A DNA stretch of 64,000 nucleotides from NCBI RefSeq assembly GCF_026309355.1, contig NZ_JAPJZK010000001.1, positions 2,376,501 through 2,440,500 on the forward strand, read 5' to 3'. Under the pieces are notes generated by a model. It was given only the letters and a program-made list of their open reading frames with translations, did no database searches and was not told the DNA's origin. This stretch comes from Spartinivicinus marinus (GTDB taxonomy: Bacteria; Pseudomonadota; Gammaproteobacteria; Pseudomonadales; Zooshikellaceae). Positions within the stretch are counted from its first letter, which is position 1, and every line of letters begins with the position of its first letter. Made by a program: the position numbers and the translations under genes. Shown here piece after piece: positions 17,677-26,855 of this stretch.

Positions 17677-19509
17677 TTAATTACTATAAGATGCCTCTAA
17701 GCTCACATTATTGTAATTACTAAACGCATTTAGCAGCACATAATAACTACCTGTTTTAGGTGTTTTATAGCTACATACTTCTAACTGAGTGGTTTTGTAG
17801 GGCCTGCAATCCCAACTTGACAGTGTTGGCTTAGTGCCTGCTTTTACATGCATATCAACATCACCTGTACCGCCATCTACTTTTATTTTCAGGTTGCTGG
17901 CCCCTGTTGGTATATCAATTTTATAATACTTTTGATTACCTTTTTCAGCTGACAACCCGGTTATAGGTACATCATCTTTCAGTTCTTCAACAATCTGTTT
18001 ATCATAAGAAGCCACCAGACTAATATTGTTATAATTACTGAAAGCATGGAGCATTACATAATAAGTTGTTACCTTTGGTGTTTTATAATTACACTCTTCT
18101 AGCTGTGTAACCTTATAAGGTCTGCAGTCCCAGCTTGATAAGGTAGGTCTTGAGCCTGCCTTGACATGCATATCAGCATCACCAGACCCACCACTTATTT
18201 TAATTTTCAGATTGCGAGCCCCTGCTGGTACTAGAATTTTATAGTACGCTTGCTTTCCTTTACTTGCAGAAAGCCCCGTTACAGGCACGCCATTTTTTAA
18301 TGCTTTATCATCTGGATCCGGATCAGGGCCCGGACCATCGGGTACACCAGGGTTAGTTAACTTTGTCCATGCACAGTATTTGGTATTATTTTTCTCTAAC
18401 CAGAAATAACGGCAATCAGAATCATAGCTGTCCCTACCTGTATGTACCTTAAACCCCGAAAGTTTGACATTATTAAGATGCTGATATCGACCATCCTTCT
18501 TTAAACTAAAATGTTGATGAGGCCCAGTTGAGTGACCTCCCTGACATAAGGCTTGTGGTTTGTTATTGGCATAATTAGCGACTTTTTGGTTGCGTGTAAC
18601 GGTATCATTCGTCCGCACCTTAATATTATCTAAATGATAATAAGTGGTTGACCAGCCTCCTGGGTGAATAATCTCTAAGTTGCAAGATGAATGTACTTTC
18701 GCTCTACCTGGCGCAGCAGAAGCTACCCATATATTAGAGGTATTAGAGCCCCAGCTACCACCATTATTTAAGTCAAGTGATGATTGAGGAAAGCTACCAC
18801 TACCGTTATTCGTATGGGTCCCCCCATAACGCCAGGCTTTATTTACCAGGTAGGGTAATTGCAAAAGATTATCAGGTGGTAAGTTAAATAAATATTGCTT
18901 ATTTGAAAGCTTTGATGAATCACTTTCTACAGTAGGCTCATTTGGAAACAGTCGGTAATAAATATCATAAAACTCTCCTATACCACTATTGTTATCGATA
19001 TTTCGACTTTGATGACCTTCAAATAATTGTTCTAAAGATGTTTTGGCAGTTAAATCTGTTTTATCATTTGTCTTATAAAAATATTTTGCTAACTTAACAG
19101 CAACATCTTCTACCTGTTCAGAAAACCCATGTTTATCTGACAAACTACCCATTGGCTTATAATATACCGATACATCTAAATACTCATTTGAAACTAAGCC
19201 TGTTTGCTGCTCTATTAACGCTATAATAACCTTGGGGCTTATACTGGAATAGCCACTCCAATGAGAGATAACTTCAGCATAATCAATTAAATGTGGCGCA
19301 TTACTCTCAAGATAACTCTTTATGTCAAAGCTAAACATTTCATCAGTTGTATATATAAGCTGATTTTGCTCGAAGACATAACTGTCTCTAATAACATTAT
19401 TTTGTTCTGCACTAACAACAGCTTTTGAAGAGCTTAAAACAAAGATAATTGTAGAAATATTTAACAGCCCTTTTTTAAAGGATGATATTTTTATGTTTTG
19501 ATTTCTCAT
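17677..19509 (-). CDS. secreted LasA-like M23 metallopeptidase with two C-terminal PPC domains
   Basis: 610 residues from the ATG at 19509 (AAGGA upstream); a longer TTG frame to 19560 is less likely. Signal peptide about 1-34 (cut after AVVSA). Residues 35-205 form a propeptide-like helical region. The peptidase domain is about 208-375, with Zn ligands His232 (GGTH), Asp246 (SLDL) and His333 in GPHQH, catalytic His292 in YYHL and paired Cys. This arrangement matches LasA/beta-lytic enzymes, which cut glycine-rich peptides and peptidoglycan bridges. A Pro/Asp linker (388-402) leads to two PPC domains (about 403-505 and 510-608) with WDCRPYK and nearly identical sequence. It likely acts outside the cell on other bacteria or protein; this is inference. 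Confidence 0.88.
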   Translation of the reverse strand: MRNQNIKISSFKKGLLNISTIIFVLSSSKAVVSAEQNNVIRDSYVFEQNQLIYTTDEMFSFDIKSYLESNAPHLIDYAEVISHWSGYSSISPKVIIALIEQQTGLVSNEYLDVSVYYKPMGSLSDKHGFSEQVEDVAVKLAKYFYKTNDKTDLTAKTSLEQLFEGHQSRNIDNNSGIGEFYDIYYRLFPNEPTVESDSSKLSNKQYLFNLPPDNLLQLPYLVNKAWRYGGTHTNNGSGSFPQSSLDLNNGGSWGSNTSNIWVASAAPGRAKVHSSCNLEIIHPGGWSTTYYHLDNIKVRTNDTVTRNQKVANYANNKPQALCQGGHSTGPHQHFSLKKDGRYQHLNNVKLSGFKVHTGRDSYDSDCRYFWLEKNNTKYCAWTKLTNPGVPDGPGPDPDPDDKALKNGVPVTGLSASKGKQAYYKILVPAGARNLKIKISGGSGDADMHVKAGSRPTLSSWDCRPYKVTQLEECNYKTPKVTTYYVMLHAFSNYNNISLVASYDKQIVEELKDDVPITGLSAEKGNQKYYKIDIPTGASNLKIKVDGGTGDVDMHVKAGTKPTLSSWDCRPYKTTQLEVCSYKTPKTGSYYVLLNAFSNYNNVSLEASYSN

Positions 19510-19782
19510 AGCAACAATCCTTGTCAATAAATAGATGTATATCTTATGGACTATTCTCAAATAGTATAATGATATGCATTATTGGATTTACGGAGACATT
19601 TAACGAATACAATAAACAGTCTTGCAGCTAATTCATTTTTAACTAGAGAACCAATTCAAATTTTATAGATATTGATAGATCAATAGGAAAATAAAAAAAA
19701 TTTCACATGTTTTTTTGCAATAGGGCGTTGTTAGACAAACAATATGGAAAAAAGGAATAAATAAATTGACTTTGAGTAATAA

Positions 19783-20292
19783 CTATAACCCACCAGTTTT
19801 ATAAACAAAAACTTTTATACCTTGATACTCCATGTCATGGCTGTATGATAAGCCTAGTCTTTCTGCCAGCTCCAACGACTTATTATTTTCTGGTATTATC
19901 AAACTAATTAACTCAGAAGCTATTTGATTATTAAATGTCCAGTCTATAACTGCTTGCGCTGCTTCTGTTGCATAGACTTTACCCCATTGCTGCGGACTAA
20001 GTGCCCAACCTATTTGTATCCCTTTCCAATCATCAGAATACTGCAAACCAACACGACCAATCAGTTTATTAGTTGATTGTTCAACAACTGCCCAAAGCCC
20101 ATAATTATACTCAGACCAGTGGCTGATAATGTATTCTATTTGCTCCCAAGCCTGCTCTCTAGTTAGAGGTTTTCCAGCACTTAGAAACTTCATAAAATCA
20201 GGACTCTCGCAAATAGTCGCATAAGCATCTAAATCATTCTGGTCAAAACCGCGTAGCATTAATCGCTTGGTTTTAATTACGGGAATAGTCAT
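19783..20292 (-). CDS. GNAT family N-acetyltransferase (RimJ/RimL-like)
   Basis: 169 residues. Typical opening TKRLMLRGFDQNDLDAYATICESPDFMKFL, the central strand YGLWAVVEQSTNKLIGRVGLQY, IQIGWALSPQQWGKVYATEAAQAVIDWTF (the acetyl-CoA binding helix, with QWGKVYATEA in place of the strict Q/RxxGxG/A) and IPENNKSLELAERLGL. This is the RimJ/RimL subgroup that acetylates ribosomal protein termini or small amines. The actual substrate is unknown. It is divergent from rsmE across 111 bases. Confidence 0.87.
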   Translation of the reverse strand: MTIPVIKTKRLMLRGFDQNDLDAYATICESPDFMKFLSAGKPLTREQAWEQIEYIISHWSEYNYGLWAVVEQSTNKLIGRVGLQYSDDWKGIQIGWALSPQQWGKVYATEAAQAVIDWTFNNQIASELISLIIPENNKSLELAERLGLSYSHDMEYQGIKVFVYKTGGL

Positions 20293-20403
20293 AATTATTA
20301 GCTGTGCATAATTTAATCAAATTAAGTGTGTATAATAACTGGCGTTTCAACATATATGCCCATAAACTAACCTTTCTTTAGTTCAACTGACTCTAACTGA
20401 CTT

Positions 20404-21129
20404 ATGCGAGAAATTCGAGTTTATTCACCTTTTACCCCACAAGAACAAACAACAATTGAGCTGTCTGAAAGTGCTGCTGCACATATTGGGCGAGTACTAC
20501 GCATGAAGCCTGACCAAAACCTTACTGTGTTTAATGGAGAAGGCATAAGCTACCAAACAACGATTATTGAAGTCACTAAAAAGCATGTATCAGTTAAATT
20601 AGAGTATGACAATACTACCTGTGTTGAATCTACGCTATATACTCACTTAGGTCAGTGTTTATCCCGTGGTGAGCGCATGGACTATGCTATTCAAAAGGCC
20701 ACCGAAATGGGGGTCTCAGAAATAACTCCGCTTCTTTCTGAACGTTGTGAAGTCAAGCTATCAGGCGACCGTATTAAAAAGCGTATGGCCCACTGGCAAC
20801 AGGTTATTATAAGCGCTTGTGAGCAGTGCGGTCGTAGTCGTTTGCCTGTTATTAACCCACCTCAAACGCTTGATAATTGGGTTAGGCTAGTACAAGCTGA
20901 ACAAAAGTTAGTACTACATCACCGCACTCAACAAGCACTTCAAACCATGCATCAACCTGCCTCAGTTGCCGTACTCATTGGCCCTGAGGGTGGACTTTCC
21001 AGCAATGAAATACAACTAGCTGAAGCACAGGGCTTTTCTCCATTGGCTTTAGGCCCAAGAGTTCTGAGAACAGAAACCGCTCCTATTGCCGTTTTGACAC
21101 TATTACAAGCACAATGGGGTGATTTTTAA
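20404..21129 (+). CDS. rsmE: 16S rRNA (uracil1498-N3)-methyltransferase RsmE
   Basis: 241 residues. An N-terminal PUA-like domain (1-70: SESAAAHIGRVLRMKPDQNLTVFNGEG) is followed by a SPOUT (alpha/beta knot) methyltransferase domain with RGERMDYAIQKATEMGVSEITPLLSERCEVK, CEQCGRSRLP and the knot motifs VLIGPEGGLSSNEI and LGPRVLRTETAP. RsmE methylates U1498 of 16S rRNA in the small subunit using SAM. The motif set is complete. There is no clear SD before the ATG. Confidence 0.95.
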   Translation: MREIRVYSPFTPQEQTTIELSESAAAHIGRVLRMKPDQNLTVFNGEGISYQTTIIEVTKKHVSVKLEYDNTTCVESTLYTHLGQCLSRGERMDYAIQKATEMGVSEITPLLSERCEVKLSGDRIKKRMAHWQQVIISACEQCGRSRLPVINPPQTLDNWVRLVQAEQKLVLHHRTQQALQTMHQPASVAVLIGPEGGLSSNEIQLAEAQGFSPLALGPRVLRTETAPIAVLTLLQAQWGDF

Positions 21130-21257
21130 TCAACTCTACTTTTCACTCAATTTGTAAATCTTTACAGCTGGTGTAGTTATATAGCGGTTTGTCACGTAAT
21201 ATCCTGCTTCTTGTAGTGTTTATACGAAGGGCTCCTCACTTGGAATTGATATCTGTA

Positions 21258-21908
21258 ATGCCAATACATTTAAAAAGTAATACATTAACAGCTGCTACCA
21301 TTGCCTTTGCTTTATCTGTCTCACCAATCATTAAGGCTAGCGAATGCTTCAACCCATCCCCACACCACCAAAAAAGCAAAGATACTTTTCAGCCAATTGA
21401 GAGCAAAAAATTAACTTACTCTGAGAATAAAACACTTAAATCCATTTTTAAACATATGGATGGCCGTTGGACAGGTACTGCAACAGGCTTCTTTTGCATG
21501 GGAACAGATAAGACTCCAAGAGAAAAGCCTGATAGTTATATAATCCAAGAAATGGAAGTAGACACCAACTCATCTGGTGACTTAGTTTTAAGTGCCCAGT
21601 TATTGTCAGAAACAAAAGAAACATCTCGTCAAGAGAATATGAGATTATTTATCAGTAGTGGTATACTGCGCGTTGGTCAAAATAGTAAGTCAGGTGATAC
21701 CAGTTTAGATAGCGCGGCAAAAAATAAAATTGTATTTACTCAAAAATATAGAATACCAACTCGTCAAGGTGGCAAAATCAAAGGAAGTATAGCCCAAGAA
21801 ATCATAAGAACTATTCATGCTTCAAGATCCTCAATGACAATCGAGTATAATGTGTATACTCAAGGTGTATTAAGCTCTAAAAGTGTTTGGAAGTTAAGAA
21901 AAAAGTAA
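21258..21908 (+). CDS. secreted protein of unknown function
   Basis: 216 residues from the ATG at 21258, giving a signal peptide (LTAATIAFALSVSPIIKA, cut before SEC). An in-frame TTG at 21189 would only add a non-secretory leader. The mature part opens with ECFNPSPHHQ and contains FKHMDGRWTGTATGFFCMGTDKTPREKPDS and regularly spaced beta strands (about 95-215), such as GDLVLSAQLL and MTIEYNVYTQGVL. The GRWTGTATGFFC stretch resembles the first strand of lipocalin-like barrels, which is only suggestive. Two Cys (about 30 and 84) may form a disulfide. I do not recognise the family. Confidence 0.6.
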   Translation: MPIHLKSNTLTAATIAFALSVSPIIKASECFNPSPHHQKSKDTFQPIESKKLTYSENKTLKSIFKHMDGRWTGTATGFFCMGTDKTPREKPDSYIIQEMEVDTNSSGDLVLSAQLLSETKETSRQENMRLFISSGILRVGQNSKSGDTSLDSAAKNKIVFTQKYRIPTRQGGKIKGSIAQEIIRTIHASRSSMTIEYNVYTQGVLSSKSVWKLRKK

Positions 21909-21931
21909 ATTGATAATTTTGGTAGTAAATT

Positions 21932-22414
21932 ATGGCTGTCCCTATGATTATTATAAGAAGAATGACTGAAAACGATCTAACAGAAGTTAAAACACTATCT
22001 GTTGAAGAAAACCAGATCAAGTATGTGGGTACTACAGAAGAAATTCTGCAACAGTCATCTGATACAAATCATTTTTATGTCATTCAAAAAAATAACAGTA
22101 TTATTGGTTTCTTTATTATTGATACAACCTATAACAAAAAATACTCTTTTGCCCAAGAAGCCGAGCTTGGTTTACGTGCTTTTTTAATTGATAAGAATTT
22201 ACAAGGAAAAGGGTTAGGTAAACAAGCAGTAATGGCACTTATTCCCTACCTTAAATCAGCCTATAAAGAGTGGAAATCTATTGTTTTAACTGTTAACTGC
22301 AAAAATTCTGGTGCTTATAGGTGTTATCTATCAGGAGGCTTTATTGATATTGGTGATCGATATCTAGAAGGACCAGCCGGGCCACAATATATTATGAGAT
22401 CATCTCTTAAATAA
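21932..22414 (+). CDS. GNAT family N-acetyltransferase
   Basis: 160 residues. The N-terminal IIIRRMTENDLTEVKTLSV and the strand HFYVIQKNNSIIGFFIIDT are followed by the acetyl-CoA site KNLQGKGLGKQAVMALIPYL, which keeps the Q/RxxGxG/A pattern (QGKGLG), and by LTVNCKNSGAYRCYLSGGFIDIG. The substrate is unknown. It is 23 bases downstream of the secreted unknown, so possibly cotranscribed. The ATG at 21932 or the one four codons on (21944) could be the start. Confidence 0.85.
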   Translation: MAVPMIIIRRMTENDLTEVKTLSVEENQIKYVGTTEEILQQSSDTNHFYVIQKNNSIIGFFIIDTTYNKKYSFAQEAELGLRAFLIDKNLQGKGLGKQAVMALIPYLKSAYKEWKSIVLTVNCKNSGAYRCYLSGGFIDIGDRYLEGPAGPQYIMRSSLK

Positions 22415-22594
22415 ACCTTAATCAATTTAGTTCTAGGCTTTTATAGCTACCATGGATGGTAAAGCGCATTTTATGCGTAGTTCATATATAGCTAAAGCGA
22501 AGGGTAAAATAGCTAATTATTGGCCTTTTTTTAGAACAACAATTCCACCTTTATTGCTTCAGCTATGACCTTCTCGCACAACTGAAACAACTTA

Positions 22595-23341
22595 TTAAAA
22601 ACCATGTTTTTTCATAATCTTCATTAGTTCTCCATTTTTGGTGATCGCTTCAAGGCCCTTATTAAAATCAGTAATTTTTCGCTCATATTCTTTTACCTTT
22701 TTTGAAATAATTAAGTGCTGATTAACAGTTTCTATAGGGGGATTTAGCCACTCAATTTTATCAAAACTTTCAGGAAATTGGTTCTTGAGTATATATCGCC
22801 CAACACCTTTATCAATTAAAACCAAGTCAATTCGATTTAATATTAATTTACCAATATTGGCTCTTTCTTTTACAACAGGATACGTTTTCAAATTTGCTTT
22901 ATCAAATCTAGGTGCATTTGAATAACCAACAATGACCCCTATTTTATAAGGCTTTAAATCTTCAAGGTGCTTGAAGCGAATATCATCAGCCTTACGCTTA
23001 TAAAAACCAATTTCATTTGCAGGTAACGGGTTAGAAAATACAAAAAATTCCTCTCTTTCCTTTCTATACCAAGCACTATAAATTCCATCAAATTTTCCTT
23101 CCTTGGCCATTTCCAAACGCCTTGCCCAAGAAACAACCAATTCAATTTTTATCTTATAATTTACTTGCTTAAATGCTTTAGTTACAATTTCAGTTATAAC
23201 ACCACCATTTAAGAGATTCTTACCATAATAAGGCGGGTATTCGCCATAAGCTAAACTTATTTCTTTTGACTGAGCAGATAAGCAGCTTAATGCACAAATA
23301 ACTGTAACAACGAAATACAGGCTTTTCATTTTTATGCTCAT
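22595..23341 (-). CDS. periplasmic substrate-binding protein, SBP_bac_3 (amino-acid type)
   Basis: 248 residues with a signal peptide (LYFVVTVICALSCLSAQS, cut near KE). The mature protein has the family layout: ISLAYGEYPPYYGKNLLNGGVITEIVTKAF, SWARRLEMAKEGKFDGIYSAWYRKEREEFFVFSNPL, PYKIGVIVGYS and a C-terminal domain ending in NGELMKIMKKHGF. No ABC permease or ATPase gene is adjacent, so it is a stand-alone receptor-like protein, a common state for this group in marine and pseudomonad genomes. The ligand is unknown. Confidence 0.85.
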   Translation of the reverse strand: MSIKMKSLYFVVTVICALSCLSAQSKEISLAYGEYPPYYGKNLLNGGVITEIVTKAFKQVNYKIKIELVVSWARRLEMAKEGKFDGIYSAWYRKEREEFFVFSNPLPANEIGFYKRKADDIRFKHLEDLKPYKIGVIVGYSNAPRFDKANLKTYPVVKERANIGKLILNRIDLVLIDKGVGRYILKNQFPESFDKIEWLNPPIETVNQHLIISKKVKEYERKITDFNKGLEAITKNGELMKIMKKHGF

Positions 23342-23464
23342 TTATACTAACAATAATTAATTATATAATCATAAGACCCATATATTGATCAACACTTATA
23401 CATCTTGATGAATAACTTTGAAACCACTCTTGAACTATTAGCATAACAAAGTTATAGCTGCAAT

Positions 23465-23587
23465 TTATCCTTCTCGAGTGATTTTTAAGCTTGGCTATGA
23501 CTACCACATAAAGGCTCTAAATACTCTTTATATCATATAGTCTCGTTATTCAATTCCCGCACCTAAAAAGCACTCTTATTGGGTAAG
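23465..23587. repeat. intergenic repeat family 2, decayed copy
   Basis: The left end, ttatccttctcgagtgattt, and the right end, cacctaaaaagcactcttat followed by tgggta, line up with the ends of the better copies at 36541-36719 and 40763-41102. The middle is shortened and diverged. It lies between the sco gene and the solute-binding protein gene. Confidence 0.45.
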
Positions 23588-23593
23588 TACTAT

Positions 23594-24241
23594 TCAATTA
23601 AACTGTCCTACAATTGAGCTCATCACAGCCACTAACTTATCTGTGCCTAACGGCGGCTTGATAAATGCGTGATAATCTCCCATGGGGTTTATTACTATCA
23701 AGTTGCCACTATGATCTACCAGATAATTCTCTTCTTTGGGATTAACAACTGGCGAAAATGGTATATTTAGTTGATTTGCAAAGTTATAAATAGACTTTAA
23801 ATCACCGGTAACACCTAAGAAATCTTTATCAAAGTAAGGAACATAGTTAGATAGCTGCTCTATTGAATCACGACCTGGGTCCACACTAACAAAAACATAG
23901 TTTATTTGTTCAGCTATATCAGAGTATTCTTCTGATAGCTTTAATTTTAACTGCTTCAATTCTGTCAAAGTTGTTGGACATATGTCTGGACATGAAGTAT
24001 ACCCAAAGAACATAACTGTCCACTTTCCTTTTAACTCTTTATTCGTAAATGCTTTATTATCATGAGAAGTAAGATTTATTTCCGATAATGTTCGAGGCGT
24101 TTTTAATATATAAGTACCTTTGAGTTGCAATTGCTCTGGTGACAATAGAGGCATACTAGTTACTTTATTAACCAATAGAGCAATGCATAAAATAATAAAA
24201 ACTATGCAACCAACTACTGTCAACTTTATATTTTTACTCAT
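23594..24241 (-). CDS. SCO1/SenC family copper chaperone
   Basis: 215 residues anchored by one N-terminal membrane helix (about 7-25). Thioredoxin fold with copper-binding Cys84 and Cys88 in SCPDICPTTLTE, VSVDPGRDS and the His in LVDHSG, all hallmarks of SCO proteins. It assists formation of the CuA centre of cytochrome oxidase subunit II, either as metallochaperone or as thiol reductase. It is the last gene of the ctaA-ctaB-sco run, 12 bases after ctaB. Confidence 0.93.
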   Translation of the reverse strand: MSKNIKLTVVGCIVFIILCIALLVNKVTSMPLLSPEQLQLKGTYILKTPRTLSEINLTSHDNKAFTNKELKGKWTVMFFGYTSCPDICPTTLTELKQLKLKLSEEYSDIAEQINYVFVSVDPGRDSIEQLSNYVPYFDKDFLGVTGDLKSIYNFANQLNIPFSPVVNPKEENYLVDHSGNLIVINPMGDYHAFIKPPLGTDKLVAVMSSIVGQFN

Positions 24242-24253
24242 TAATCTTATCCC

Positions 24254-25156
24254 CTAATGTGTAGTTAAATTGATAGGTACATAATGATCAACTAACAATG
24301 CTACAAATAATAGCATCAAGTAAGTAATTGAAAATTTGAATGTTTTAATCGCAGCATGAGGTACACTGTCCTTATATAACACTACTGTCCAATAAATAAA
24401 TCTCATTCCTAGCACAAGCGCACTCACCAGATACAGCAAACCACTCATTCCGGTAAGAAATGGTAATACTGTAATTAATAATAAGATGATTGTGTAAAGA
24501 AAAATATGTAATTTGGTATAAGACTCTCCATGGGTAACAGGTAACATAGGGATGTTAACAGCTGCATATTCTTTTTTCCTATGGATTGCTAGCGCCCAAA
24601 AGTGAGGGGGAGTCCAAGCAAAGATTATCAATACCAGTAATAAGCTATTAGGCTCTAGTTGATTTGTAACGGATGTCCAACCAAGTAAGGGTGGCGCAGC
24701 CCCAGCTAAACCACCAATTACAATATTCTGTGGAGTGGCACGTTTTAAAAACATAGTATATACAACTGCATAACCAATGAGTGAAGCAAGTGTCAACCAA
24801 GCAGTTAATGGATTGACTAACCAAACTAATAAACAAATACCAGAAAGTCCTAATAATGATGCAAATATAATGGCCTGGTTGTTATCAATTTTGCCCTGAG
24901 GGATTGGCCGCTTATTTGTTCTAGACATTACCTGATCAATACGCTGATCCACCAAATGATTAATTACAGCAGCAGAAGCGGCGCAAGCAGCAATACCTAA
25001 ACTGCCAAAAACTAATGCATTAAATGGCACCCACCCTGGTGTGGCAAGACACATGCCAATAATGGCTGTTAACATTAATAGCGCAACTACTTTAGGTTTA
25101 CATAATTCCAAATAGTCGCGCCAATTTGCCTGGGTAGCTGTTATTGTTTTACTCAT
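24254..25156 (-). CDS. ctaB: protoheme IX farnesyltransferase (heme O synthase)
   Basis: 300 residues, UbiA prenyltransferase family, about nine membrane spans. The first Asp-rich motif is [46 protein letters not shown] and [16 protein letters not shown] are typical of CtaB/CyoE. It attaches a farnesyl chain to heme B to give heme O in the inner membrane. It lies between ctaA (35 bases upstream) and sco, in the order known from Pseudomonas. Confidence 0.95.
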   Translation of the reverse strand: MSKTITATQANWRDYLELCKPKVVALLMLTAIIGMCLATPGWVPFNALVFGSLGIAACAASAAVINHLVDQRIDQVMSRTNKRPIPQGKIDNNQAIIFASLLGLSGICLLVWLVNPLTAWLTLASLIGYAVVYTMFLKRATPQNIVIGGLAGAAPPLLGWTSVTNQLEPNSLLLVLIIFAWTPPHFWALAIHRKKEYAAVNIPMLPVTHGESYTKLHIFLYTIILLLITVLPFLTGMSGLLYLVSALVLGMRFIYWTVVLYKDSVPHAAIKTFKFSITYLMLLFVALLVDHYVPINLTTH

Positions 25157-25191
25157 TCTCTTCTCCTTCTTCGCTACCGATTAAAATTATT

Positions 25192-26256
25192 TTATACTGG
25201 TACTAACTTATTAACTTTATGCAACTGGTAATTTAAACCAACTAATGATACCAGCAATAAAGCTCCACATGCATTATGAGCTACAGCCACAGGCAATGGA
25301 ATATACCAAACTATATTACTAACCCCCAATGACAACTGAACAATAAGAATCGATAAAATAGCAATAGCCCAATTATTGATAAATTTTTGATTTACTTTTT
25401 CTAAATTTCCTAATTTCATGCGAAGCAAACTAAAGCATATATAACAAAGAAAAACAGCAGTTATTACTGCTCCTATACGATGCATCATATGGATAGCTGT
25501 GCGTGCACTGCTATCCATTACTCCCCCTAGATAGTTAGGGCCTATTTGTTGAAAAATATTAAACCCTTGACTAAAATCCATTTCTGGCCAATAGCTATTA
25601 TGACACGTAGGAAAATCCATACAGGCAATAGCAGCATAATTTGAGCTGGTCCAGCCACCCAGCATAATCTGACAAACAACAATAGCAAGGCCTATACTAG
25701 CTAATACCTTGTACTTAAATAAGTTATTACTATATGGCGGAGTTTGATCTTGTTGGTTTATAATTTCACTAGAGTTTCGCAGCCTAAGCAAGAGTAAAAA
25801 TAATAAACTAAGCGTGGTAAAACCACCAATTAAATGAGCAAGTACAACCTGTGGCCACAGCTTAAGTGTTACTGTCCACATACCAAAAACTGCCTGTATA
25901 ACAACCAATGTCAACAAAAATAACGGTAGCTTGATTGGATAATCATAATCTTTTTTATGCTGGCGAAAGGCAACAATTACTATTACCAATATAAATAAGC
26001 CCAAAGTACCAGCAAGATAACGATGGATCATTTCTGGCCAGCCTTTCGCTGATTCCACAGGGCTTTCAGGAAAACGTAAATTGGCTTCCGCTACATCTGC
26101 ACTACTCTCTGGCACTGTTAAAAACCCATAGCAACCTGGCCAATCAGGGCAACCAAGGCCAGCATCAACCAGCCGGGTGTATGCACCTAAAATAACAACT
26201 AAGGCAGCTAAAGCTGTAGAAAAAAGTACTAACCAATACCCAGACTTTGTTCTCAT
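25192..26256 (-). CDS. ctaA: heme A synthase, COX15/CtaA family
   Basis: 354 residues with eight membrane spans. Conserved blocks include GAYTRLVDAGLGCPDWPGCYG (Cys pair), EMIHRYLAGTLGLFI (heme His), LAHLIGGFTTLSLLF, a second half with MLGGWTSSNYAAIACMDFPTCHN, MMHRIGAVIT and VAHNACGALLLVSLV. It oxidises the C8 methyl of heme O to the formyl of heme A for the aa3 oxidase. It is 11 bases after the small SCO-like gene, in the same operon. Confidence 0.95.
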   Translation of the reverse strand: MRTKSGYWLVLFSTALAALVVILGAYTRLVDAGLGCPDWPGCYGFLTVPESSADVAEANLRFPESPVESAKGWPEMIHRYLAGTLGLFILVIVIVAFRQHKKDYDYPIKLPLFLLTLVVIQAVFGMWTVTLKLWPQVVLAHLIGGFTTLSLLFLLLLRLRNSSEIINQQDQTPPYSNNLFKYKVLASIGLAIVVCQIMLGGWTSSNYAAIACMDFPTCHNSYWPEMDFSQGFNIFQQIGPNYLGGVMDSSARTAIHMMHRIGAVITAVFLCYICFSLLRMKLGNLEKVNQKFINNWAIAILSILIVQLSLGVSNIVWYIPLPVAVAHNACGALLLVSLVGLNYQLHKVNKLVPV

Positions 26257-26267
26257 AACTATCCTTA

Positions 26268-26855
26268 CTAACCAATTCTTGATATTTTCAGTAAATGTTT
26301 AATATCTGTTAATATTGCTTTACCTGAATGGTTGTCAGTGTAGTACATCATAATATTACCTAATGGATCTGCTAATAAAATTGTGCTTTTAACTGTTGGT
26401 AACTTGTCACTCAGATGCTGAGTTATTTCAACTTGAGAAATATTTGCTAATTTAAGCTTTGGGTGTTCTTCTAAGATGCTTTCAGCGAACTGATCGCTTT
26501 TTGTTGATAGGTATAAACGTTCTAATCTATTGGCTTCTTTACCCAACGCAATATGTACTTGTCTCGTAATATAAAGTTGTTGTTGACATAGCTCATTACA
26601 GTCATTGACTGTTAAAATGATAAGCTTCCAAGTCTGTTCAGCAGCCCCTTTTATTCTATTATTTTTATTACTTTTTAAAATATCCAGCTTTAAGTCTTGC
26701 ATTGTTACTGGAGGAGAGATTAGTTTACCATTATTGGTTTTTCCTATATTTGAAAAAAACCCCGAATAATAACTAGCGTAGGCAGTTACTATACCAATAA
26801 TAGGAAGCCCAAGAATAACTGTTAAAAATAATTTCGCTTTTGCTTGTTTATTCAA
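26268..26855 (-). CDS. membrane-anchored SCO-like protein with CxxxC (cytochrome oxidase locus)
   Basis: 195 residues. One N-terminal membrane helix (about 9-27) precedes a soluble domain. The segment WKLIILTVNDCNELCQQQLYITRQV carries Cys86 and Cys90 spaced as in the SCO motif CPDIC and followed by the same helix pattern. Later come RLERLYLS and a STILLADPLGNIMMYY block equivalent to the SCO terminal strands. No clear His equivalent of VDHSG is seen. Genes of this kind occupy the same place in Pseudomonas oxidase loci without an assigned role. A thioredoxin-fold copper or redox assistant is inference. It overlaps SURF1 by 4 bases (ATGA, 26852-26855). Confidence 0.75.
   Translation of the reverse strand: MNKQAKAKLFLTVILGLPIIGIVTAYASYYSGFFSNIGKTNNGKLISPPVTMQDLKLDILKSNKNNRIKGAAEQTWKLIILTVNDCNELCQQQLYITRQVHIALGKEANRLERLYLSTKSDQFAESILEEHPKLKLANISQVEITQHLSDKLPTVKSTILLADPLGNIMMYYTDNHSGKAILTDIKHLLKISRIG

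Noticed and set aside
22440-22530. Another family 2 repeat copy
   Set aside because: It shares only short words (catggatggta, gcgaagggta) with the family, too little to call.
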